Below, piece by piece: positions 1 to 5,054 of a stretch of DNA of 6,734 nt (its first letter is position 1; every line of letters begins with the position of its first letter). The notes beneath the pieces were generated by a model. The model saw only the letters and a program-made list of their open reading frames with translations. It was not told the DNA's origin and made no database searches. The position numbers and the translations under genes were made by a program. Origin of the DNA: JALORV01 sp035429725 (GTDB lineage: Bacteria > Pseudomonadota > Gammaproteobacteria > Burkholderiales > Burkholderiaceae_F); NCBI GenBank assembly GCA_035429725.1, contig DAOMFI010000151.1, forward strand, positions 1 through 6,734. Direction: 5' to 3'.

Positions 1-437
1 CGATCTACGTGCCGCTGGCCGCGCTGGCGCTGGAGACCGTGCCCTGGCGGCGGCGCGTCCTGACCGCCATCGCCTTCGCCGGCAGCGCCGTGGGGCTGTA
101 CCTGCTGGCCGCGCTGTTCACGCTGCCGATCGTCGCCACCGTGACCGGCCGGCACATCGCCTACGAGTCGCCGCACTTCTACGCGCTGGCCGCGATGTCG
201 CTGTACCTGGTCGGTACCTGCGCGAGCCTGATGTTCTCCAGCCACATGCGGGTGGTGGCCTTCGGCGTCGCGGCGTTCGTGTCCGCAGTGGCGGCCTGGG
301 CCTTCTACGCCACCTGGTTCATCTCGGTGTGGTGCTTCTTCGCCGGCGTGCTCAGCGTCATCGTGTTCCTGTACTTCGCGGACCCGCGCCGCGCCGCGCG
401 GGTTTCCGGCGCGGTGCCGGAGCTGGAGGCCCATTGA
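1..437 (+). CDS. DUF6629-like multi-pass membrane protein, C-terminal part (5' end outside window)
   Basis: The frame is open from the left edge (first whole codon at 3) to TGA at 435-437, giving 144 visible residues and no credible start. GTG at 9 is internal by homology. Four hydrophobic segments are visible at about fragment residues 20-40, 58-78, 84-101 and 104-125. Between the first two is a polar loop with the string HIAYESPHFY. A W/F-rich stretch, FYATWFISVWCFF, lies in the last helix, followed by a short Arg-rich tail that probably faces the cytosol. This layout and the SPHFY and FYATWFISVWCFF strings match my memory of the DUF6629 family of bacterial inner-membrane proteins, whose function is unknown. 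The stop overlaps the next start codon, so translational coupling with the methyltransferase is likely. The coding call is firm; the family name is from memory only. Confidence 0.75.
   Translation, partial: IYVPLAALALETVPWRRRVLTAIAFAGSAVGLYLLAALFTLPIVATVTGRHIAYESPHFYALAAMSLYLVGTCASLMFSSHMRVVAFGVAAFVSAVAAWAFYATWFISVWCFFAGVLSVIVFLYFADPRRAARVSGAVPELEAH
425..429 (+). promoter_or_regulatory. Shine-Dalgarno site for the methyltransferase gene
   Basis: GGAGG lies inside the last codons of the upstream membrane protein gene, seven bases before ATG at 437. It decides the start of the methyltransferase and argues against longer upstream in-frame starts such as the ATG at 329, which would overlap the membrane protein by more than 100 bases. 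Confidence 0.7.
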
Positions 438-1135
438 TGGACCGGACGAAGGGCATCACGCCCGCGCTCGGCTTTCACGTCCTCACGCCCCTGTACGACC
501 GCGTGGTGGCCCTGACCACGCGCGAACGGACCTTCAAACGGGCGCTGCTCGATCAGGCGCGCATCGAGCCGGCCCATCAGGTGCTGGACGTCGGCTGCGG
601 CACCGGCACGCTGGCGATCGCGGCCCAACGGCGCCAGCCGGGCGCGCGGATGTCCGGGCTCGATGCCGACCCCGCCGTCCTCGCCATCGCGGCGCGCAAG
701 GCGAGGCTTGCCGGTGCCGACATTGCGTTCGACCTGGGCCGCTCGACCGTCCTGCCCTATGCCGATGAACGCTTCGATCGCGTGCTGTCGAGTCTGTTCT
801 TCCACCACCTGTCGTGGGGCGACAAACTGCTGACCGCGCGCGAAATGCATCGCGTGCTGCGCCCTGCCGGCGAACTGCACGTCGCCGACTGGGGCCGCGC
901 GGGCGGCCTGCTGAGCCGGACCGCGTTCCTGGCAGTCCAGCTTCTCGACGGCTTCGACAGCACGAGCGACAACGTCGCCGGGATGCTGCCGGTGCTGTTC
1001 GGGTCCGTGGGTTTCCGCCAGGTCGAAGAGACATGCCGGATCGCCACCGTCTTCGGCATCGTCTCGCTGTACCGGGCCGTGAGGGGCGGTGCCGCGCAGC
1101 GGCAGGCGGGCCCGGCGAAAGAGCGGCTGTCCTGA
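437..1135 (+). CDS. class I SAM-dependent methyltransferase
   Basis: The predicted protein has 232 residues. Motif I, the SAM-binding glycine loop, is VLDVGCGTG at residues 49-57. An acidic post-I residue follows in GLDADP (about 75-80), and then an LPYADERFDRVLSSLFFHHL stretch, the usual motif II/III region of UbiE-like enzymes. ALREMHRVLRPAG-type helix sequence follows (here AREMHRVLRPAG). No N-terminal signal or membrane segment is evident, so the enzyme should be cytosolic, perhaps peripheral to the membrane. The fold is clear, but the substrate cannot be read from sequence. The UbiB-like kinase gene begins one base after the stop, which recalls the ubiE-ubiJ-ubiB arrangement and makes a quinone or other isoprenoid/lipid substrate a reasonable guess. 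The protein is not close enough to UbiE, as I recall it, to be given that name. The start is fixed by GGAGG and the TGATG overlap. Confidence 0.9.
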   Translation: MDRTKGITPALGFHVLTPLYDRVVALTTRERTFKRALLDQARIEPAHQVLDVGCGTGTLAIAAQRRQPGARMSGLDADPAVLAIAARKARLAGADIAFDLGRSTVLPYADERFDRVLSSLFFHHLSWGDKLLTAREMHRVLRPAGELHVADWGRAGGLLSRTAFLAVQLLDGFDSTSDNVAGMLPVLFGSVGFRQVEETCRIATVFGIVSLYRAVRGGAAQRQAGPAKERLS

Positions 1136-1136
1136 C

Positions 1137-2753
1137 ATGGCCGATACCTCGCAGGCCCGCTCCGGGTCGCCGCCGCGCCGCTCGGCGCTGTGGCGCGCGC
1201 TGCGCATCAGCCTGGCGTTCATCGGCTTCGTGTGCTGGTGGGCCTGGCACCGGGGCGTGATGCGTTGCGATGACCATCCCGTCGCCGAGCGATTCGCGAC
1301 CCTCCTGCAGGGGCTGGGCACCACCTTCGTCAAGCTGGGCCAGCACCTGAGCCTGCGCGCCGACCTGTTGCCCGAGGCGGCGCAGCAGGCCTTGGCGCGG
1401 CTGCAGGATCACGTCGGCGCGTTCCCCGCTGAGCAGGCGCGGCAAGCCGTCGAATCCGCGTTCGGCCGCCCCTGCGCACAGCTGTTCGCACGCTTCGACC
1501 TGGTGCCGCTGGCCGCGGCGTCGGTGGCGCAGATCCACCGCGCCGCGCTGCCCGACGGCACCGAGGTGATCGTCAAGATCCGGCGGCCCGGTGCCGCCGA
1601 GGCCGTCGAATCCGACATGCGCATCCTGCGCATGGTGGCTACCGTGGCGCAGGCCACGCTCCCACCGCTGCGGCGCTGGGGCCTCGTGGCGATCGTCGAC
1701 GAGATCGCCGGCAACCTGCGGCTGGAGATGGACCTCGCACGCGAGGCCCGCTTCGTGCGGCGTTTTGCCGACGCATGGCGTGGATCGCCCGACATCGTCA
1801 TCCCCGACGTGATCGACGGCCTGTGCACGTCCTCGGTGATGGTGCAGCGCTTCAGCAGCGGTGTGCGCATCGATGCCGTCGCCGCGTCCGAGCGCGAGTC
1901 CTGCGCGCGCCGCCTCGTCGACAGCTACGTGACCCAGCTGTTCGAGCACGGGCTGTTTCATGGCGATCCCCATCCGGGCAATCTATTCGTCATGGCCGAC
2001 GGGCGCCTCTGCCTGCACGATTTCGGCATCGTCGGCCGCCTGGACCGCCGCCTGCGCCGTGCGCTGACGGCGTTCGCCTTCGCCTTCGTCGAGCAGGATG
2101 CCGACTGGGTGGTGGACGCGTGGCTCGACCTGGGCCTGGTGGGCAGCCAGGTGGAGCGCCGCGCGTTCCTGCCGGAGGTGCAGTCGCTGCTGGCCGAATG
2201 TGCAGAGCGGCCGCTGCGCGAATGGTCGCTGCCGGCTGCACTCGGACGGCTGGTCGCCGCCGGCCGTTCGCAGGCCCTGCGCCTGCCCACGGACCTGCTC
2301 GTGCTGACGCGCACGATGCTGCTGCTCGAAGGCACGGTGCGTGCACTGGCACCGGGGTTCTCGATCTTCGAGACGCTGTCGCGCCACGCCGCCGCCGGCT
2401 CGATGCAGCAGGCGCCGCAGCATGAAGCATCGAAGCGCCTGCCTTTCGAGATGGGCAACGCGGCGAGCGCCCTGCCTGCTCTGGTGGCCCGGCGGCTGCA
2501 CCGCGCTCTTGCCGACGAGCGGCTGCTCGAGATCGCGGTCGTGCCCGACGCGCGCCTGCTTGAAGGCGTCGACCGCGCGAGCCGCCGCATTGCGCTTGCG
2601 CTGGTGACGCTCGGGCTGTACATCGCCTCCAGCCTGCTGATGCAGCATGCGGTGGGCCCGAAGTGGGGCGGCATGCCGCTGCTGGCGCTAGTGGGCTATG
2701 TCCTCGCCATCCGATTCACGTTTTCCATCGCCCGCGGGCGCGCGCGGCGTTGA
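1137..2753 (+). CDS. ABC1/UbiB-family atypical protein kinase-like protein
   Basis: The predicted protein has 538 residues, close to the usual UbiB length. Family-defining motifs appear in order: KxGQ (K66-L-G-Q69), the Ala-rich loop replacing a P-loop (A126-A-A-S129, followed by VAQIH), the ATP-anchoring Lys in VIVKIRRPG (K147), the catalytic loop HGDPHPGN (275-282) and the metal-binding DFG (295-297). Two hydrophobic C-terminal segments, roughly 478-500 and 508-530, match the membrane anchor of UbiB/COQ8 proteins. There is also a hydrophobic stretch near residues 20-36. UbiB/COQ8 proteins are ATPases that support assembly or lipid access of the ubiquinone synthesis complex at the inner membrane. 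Whether this copy serves ubiquinone or another lipid is unknown, because the surrounding genes are not the standard ubi operon. ATG 1137 is one base after the methyltransferase stop with only a weak upstream GAGCGG, so coupled translation is likely. In-frame codons further upstream would overlap the methyltransferase. Confidence 0.92.
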   Translation: MADTSQARSGSPPRRSALWRALRISLAFIGFVCWWAWHRGVMRCDDHPVAERFATLLQGLGTTFVKLGQHLSLRADLLPEAAQQALARLQDHVGAFPAEQARQAVESAFGRPCAQLFARFDLVPLAAASVAQIHRAALPDGTEVIVKIRRPGAAEAVESDMRILRMVATVAQATLPPLRRWGLVAIVDEIAGNLRLEMDLAREARFVRRFADAWRGSPDIVIPDVIDGLCTSSVMVQRFSSGVRIDAVAASERESCARRLVDSYVTQLFEHGLFHGDPHPGNLFVMADGRLCLHDFGIVGRLDRRLRRALTAFAFAFVEQDADWVVDAWLDLGLVGSQVERRAFLPEVQSLLAECAERPLREWSLPAALGRLVAAGRSQALRLPTDLLVLTRTMLLLEGTVRALAPGFSIFETLSRHAAAGSMQQAPQHEASKRLPFEMGNAASALPALVARRLHRALADERLLEIAVVPDARLLEGVDRASRRIALALVTLGLYIASSLLMQHAVGPKWGGMPLLALVGYVLAIRFTFSIARGRARR

Positions 2754-2803
2754 CCGGGTATTCAGCCAGGCTGATGCGGTTCCGACCCGACCCCTTGCCC
2801 GAC

Positions 2804-3347
2804 ATGGACATCGTTGCGCATTCATTGTGGGCCGGCCTCGGCGCGGTTGCCGCCGCACGACGCTGGCCGGTCAGCGCCAGCCAGGCCCTGACCGCCGTTG
2901 CGTCCGCCGCACTGCCGGACATCGCACACCTGATCCCCATCGTCGGGTGGGGCCTGCTGGGAGACGGCTCGTGGCAGGCGATCCAGGGATACGCGCTCGC
3001 GAAGCCTGGCGCCGAACCTTGGCTGCCGGCCGCGGTGCAGGTCTGGTCGCACCACCTGCACTGCGTGATGCACAGCGGCGTCGTCGCCTCCGTCGCCACG
3101 ATGATCGCCTGGTTTCGATGGCGATGGCTGCTGGTGCCGCTGGCCGGCTGGTGGTCGCACATCGTTCTCGACGTCTTCACGCATTCGAGCGGAGTACTAC
3201 CCGTCACCTGTGCTCTATCCGATCACCCAACGTGGATTCGATGGCATCGCCTGGACGACGCCGTGGTTCATGGCGCTGAACTACGCAGCACTGGCGATGA
3301 CCGGCCTTTGGCTGTGGCGTTCCTCGCGCGGCGGCCGAACGCGCTGA
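2804..3347 (+). pseudogene. YdjM-like membrane metal-dependent hydrolase, frameshifted
   Basis: From ATG 2804 the frame reads MDIVAHSLWAG, a typical opening of YdjM/LexA-induced membrane hydrolase-like proteins. It has histidines and acids placed as in that family: H6, PDIAH (D39, H42), HCVMHSG (H86, H90) and WWSHIVLDVFTHSS (H119, D123, H127). A hydrophobic segment lies at about 95-117. After S129, near base 3191, the frame departs into unrelated sequence (GVLPVTCALSDHP) and would run on to 3379. The next frame, from GAG at 3192, reads EYYPSPVLYPITQRGFDG and continues to TGA at 3345-3347, which is the expected family C-terminus. Removing one G from AGCGGAG restores 180 residues. This is therefore a one-base insertion, either a real mutation or a sequencing/assembly error. 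An alternative in-frame start is ATG 2774; neither has a convincing ribosome binding site. The gene lies 50 bases after the kinase gene, likely in the same transcript. The family's biochemical role is poorly known. Confidence 0.8.
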
Positions 3348-3391
3348 CGGCTTGCGGAAGTCTTTTTTGGGAACGCTGATTGCCGATGTGG

Positions 3392-3410
3392 CGAGCGCGC
3401 GCAGCGCTCG
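3392..3410 (+). repeat. GC-rich inverted repeat before the CxxHC protein gene
   Basis: CGAGCGC at 3392-3398 and GCGCTCG at 3404-3410 form a perfect 7-bp stem with a 5-base loop. The repeat ends three bases before ATG 3414, where a ribosome binding site would be expected and none is visible. No T-run follows it, so it is not a standard terminator. It could limit translation of 3414, or be chance in GC-rich DNA. Confidence 0.35.
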
Positions 3411-3413
3411 GAC

Positions 3414-3869
3414 ATGCAGCCCCATCCCTACTCTTCGGCCAACGACACCTCGGAGGCCCCGCGGCCGGGTCCTGCCGGGCTCGCGAAAGGCGTGTGCGGA
3501 TGCTTCGCGCAGCGCTCGCTCCGCCGCTTCGTCTGCGCGCTGTTGCTGCTGACACTGGCGCCGGCTGTGACCGCGACGCTGGTCTGCGACGTGCACTGCC
3601 TCGCACAAGCATTGGCGGGCAGCGCAGATGTGCATGGCGCAAGTGATTCGCACGGGGTGCCCGGTGAACTGCAAGCGCCTGCTTTCGCCAGTCAACCGCT
3701 TGACGACGGACCTTGCCATCTGGCAGCCCATCTGGTGCTGGCCGGCGTCGCGGCCACATCGTCAAGTGCCGGGCCGATCGCGGACGAATGGATTCGCGAG
3801 GGCCCGCGACCCCTGGCTTCGATCGCCTGGCCACCTCCCCGGCCCCGACCGAAGAGCCTCATCTCCTGA
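3414..3869 (+). CDS. uncharacterised secreted or membrane-anchored Cys/His-containing protein
   Basis: I do not recognise a named family. The frame gives 151 residues. A polar, Pro-rich N-terminus (1-35, with C28 and C30) is followed by RRFVCALLLLTLAPAVTA (37-54), which looks like a signal peptide or single membrane anchor preceded by Arg residues. The part beyond it carries CDVHC (58-62), H74, H80, PCH (100-102) and H106, spaced as soft-metal ligands could be, and a Pro/Arg-rich tail. The gene sits directly upstream of a copper storage protein gene, so a role in copper binding or sensing in the envelope is plausible but inferred. The start is uncertain: ATG 3414 has no visible ribosome binding site and gives an unusually long stretch before the hydrophobic core. 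GTG 3492 in the same frame would give a more normal signal peptide. If this frame is not real, 3348-3956 contains no other convincing gene. Confidence 0.5.
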   Translation: MQPHPYSSANDTSEAPRPGPAGLAKGVCGCFAQRSLRRFVCALLLLTLAPAVTATLVCDVHCLAQALAGSADVHGASDSHGVPGELQAPAFASQPLDDGPCHLAAHLVLAGVAATSSSAGPIADEWIREGPRPLASIAWPPPRPRPKSLIS

Positions 3870-3880
3870 CCCCCTCCATT

Positions 3881-3897
3881 GCCGCGGGCACCGCGGC
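3881..3897 (+). repeat. inverted repeat just after the CxxHC protein gene
   Basis: GCCGCGG (3881-3887) and CCGCGGC (3891-3897) form a perfect 7-bp stem with a 3-base loop, 11 bases after the stop at 3869. It has the strength of a terminator hairpin but no following T-run, so termination or RNA-end stabilisation is only a possibility. Confidence 0.35.
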
Positions 3898-3910
3898 GAA
3901 TCGCACACTC

Positions 3911-3940
3911 GAGGCCGATGTTCCCAAGTCGGTCGGCCTC
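3911..3940 (+). repeat. 8-bp inverted repeat in the leader of the copper storage gene
   Basis: GAGGCCGA (3911-3918) and TCGGCCTC (3933-3940) are perfect inverted repeats separated by 14 bases. The right arm ends three bases before the AAGGAG ribosome binding site of the copper storage gene. It may act as an RNA hairpin near the start region or as an operator for a dimeric repressor. I cannot match it to a known copper-regulator consensus. Confidence 0.4.
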
Positions 3941-3943
3941 TTC

Positions 3944-3950
3944 AAGGAGA
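3944..3950 (+). promoter_or_regulatory. strong Shine-Dalgarno site for the copper storage gene
   Basis: AAGGAGA, with AAGGAG seven bases before ATG 3957, is the clearest ribosome binding site in the window. It fixes the start at 3957 rather than the ATG at 3879 in the same frame, which would add unrelated Arg/Ser-rich sequence. Confidence 0.85.
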
Positions 3951-3956
3951 AGACTC

Positions 3957-4280
3957 ATGGCTCACCAGATCCACCAGGCTTGCATCGACGCCTGCAATGC
4001 CTGCGCGACGGCATGCGACCACTGCTTTGCGTCGTGCCTGCAGGAACAAGACGTCAGGATGATGGCGCGCTGCATCGCGCTCGACGCCGACTGTGCCGCG
4101 ATATGCCGGCTGGCTGCCGGCTTCATGGCGCGGGGAAGCGAACTGGCCAAGCAAGCGTGCCAGTTCTGCGCGCAGGTCTGCCAGGCGTGCGGCGACGAGT
4201 GCGCAAGGCACCCGATGACCCACTGCCAGGCGTGTGCCGAAGCGTGCCGGCGCTGCGCCGAGGAGTGCCGGGCGATGGCG
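3957..4280 (+). CDS. csp3: cytosolic Csp3-type four-helix copper storage protein (DUF326), 3' end lost in N gap
   Basis: The 108 visible residues contain 19 cysteines, mostly in CxxxC and CxxC spacing along predicted helices: C9-C13-C16-C20-C23-C27, C39-C46-C50, C68-C71-C75-C78-C82 and C90-C93-C97-C100-C104. Examples are CIDACNACATACDHC at the start and CAEACRRCAEECRAMA at the end. This is the signature of copper storage proteins, four-helix bundles whose Cys-lined core binds many Cu(I) ions. There is no signal peptide or twin-arginine motif, so it belongs with cytosolic Csp3 rather than exported Csp1. Characterised Csp3 proteins are about this long and end soon after the last Cys helix, so only a few residues and the stop should be missing. 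The gap begins right after residue 108. An excellent ribosome binding site supports the start. The neighbours, a Cys/His envelope protein and a His/Met-rich DUF305-like protein, fit copper handling. Confidence 0.92.
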
Positions 4281-4380
4281 NNNNNNNNNNNNNNNNNNNN
4301 NNNNNNNNNNNNNNNNNNNNNNNNNNNNNNNNNNNNNNNNNNNNNNNNNNNNNNNNNNNNNNNNNNNNNNNNNNNNNNNN
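4281..4380. other. assembly gap of 100 N
   Basis: Exactly 100 undetermined bases, a common placeholder for a scaffold join of unknown true length. It separates the copper storage gene from the DUF305-like gene. The missing DNA should hold the csp stop, any spacer and the start (with a likely signal sequence) of the next gene. The order and orientation across it depend on the assembly. Confidence 0.95.
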
Positions 4381-4958
4381 CGATCGACCACCATTTCTCG
4401 GCCCTGCGCATGACCGAGCTTGCCGCCGGCACCGACGTTCAGCGTTCGGCGGAAATTGCCGCAACCGAAGGCACGTCGCCGACACCCGGCTTCTCGGCGA
4501 CGCCAGCCAAGGCGACGCTCGACAACCTGAAGTCGATGGCGCGCCGGAACAACCGGATGCAGCGCGAAGAAATCATGACGCTGCAGGGCTTCCTCCGCGA
4601 CTGGTACGGCATCGACTACCAACCGCGGTTGCGGGAGGACGGTAGAGCGGCGATCGCGATCCTCGAGCGTGCGCAGACCGGCGCCAGCTTCAACCACCTC
4701 TTCTATGAAACGTTCAGCCGCCATCACTACACGTTGATGGAACCTGTCAACGGCTGCATGACAGGCAGCGACCTGATGCACCACGAGCTACGGCGCGAGT
4801 GCCGCAGCATGTGGCACAGCCAGATCGCCGACATCGACATGATGCGGCACGAGTTGAAGAAGCACTTCGGGATCGTCGACTACCAGCCGTTCCGAGGGCT
4901 CGAACCCCTGCGCGGCAACAACGGAAGTCCGCGCGGCCAGCACAGCGGCAGGGACTGA
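4381..4958 (+). CDS. DUF305-like His/Met-rich protein, 5' end lost in N gap
   Basis: After the gap, 192 residues run from I (codon 4383) to TGA at 4956-4958. The opening DHHFSALRMTELAAGTD resembles the HHxxAlxM motif of DUF305. A second His/Met-rich block at about 4722-4868 contains RHHY, GCMTGSDLMHHEL, SMWHSQIADIDMMRHELKKHFG and then DYQPF, consistent with a further helical pair of the same fold. DUF305 proteins are ferritin-like helical proteins, usually exported. One characterised member, cyanobacterial CopM, binds copper in the periplasm. Placement just downstream of a copper storage gene supports metal binding here, but that is inference. A signal peptide would be expected in the missing N-terminus and cannot be checked. 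The Met and His clusters, rather than Cys, are typical of copper ligands in an oxidising compartment. The gene is convergent with the phosphoketolase gene. Confidence 0.8.
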
Positions 4959-4994
4959 TCCTGCCGGTAAAGCCCGAGAGAGAGGAAGGCCGAG

Positions 4995-5021
4995 GTCGAA
5001 ATCGCCCTCAAGGATCTCGAC
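4995..5021. terminator. weak imperfect hairpin between convergent genes
   Basis: GTCGAAATC (4995-5003) and GATCTCGAC (5013-5021) pair over nine positions with one A-C mismatch and a 9-base loop, followed by only TTT. It lies in the 96-base spacer between the stops of the DUF305-like and phosphoketolase genes, where a terminator is expected. It is weak, and I see no better candidate there. Confidence 0.25.
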
Positions 5022-5054
5022 TTTCATCGCGCCGGAAGCGGCGTCGGCTTCTGA

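Noticed and set aside
305..1973. Long minus-strand open frames (342 and 479 codons) opposite the methyltransferase and kinase genes
   Set aside because: They read as Arg/Ala/Gly/His-rich sequence without domains, lie exactly opposite well-supported genes, and are the usual by-product of GC-rich third positions.
1958..2674. Several overlapping minus-strand frames of 146-238 codons within the kinase gene
   Set aside because: Low-complexity Ser/Arg/Ala sequence, no ribosome binding sites, fully inside a gene with intact kinase motifs.
2750..2785. TTGACC at the kinase stop as a possible -35 element for the YdjM-like gene
   Set aside because: No acceptable -10 element lies 16-18 bases downstream, and the short spacing favours transcription from upstream.
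3204..3834. Minus-strand frames of 175 and 188 codons across 3204-3834
   Set aside because: No domain, signal or start signal, and composition typical of antisense frames. They also overlap the restored C-terminus of the YdjM-like gene. The plus-strand 3414 frame has a better protein-like layout.
4788..5027. Minus-strand frame of 79 codons starting MKVEILEGDF across the end of the DUF305-like gene
   Set aside because: No ribosome binding site before its ATG and most of it is antisense to the DUF305-like coding sequence. The start looks protein-like but the remainder does not.
4959..5054. Short plus-strand tail reading AEVEIALKDLDF before a stop at 5052-5054
   Set aside because: The frame is bounded by a stop at 4968 and has no start codon, so it cannot be a gene. 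It could be a relic, but nothing supports this.
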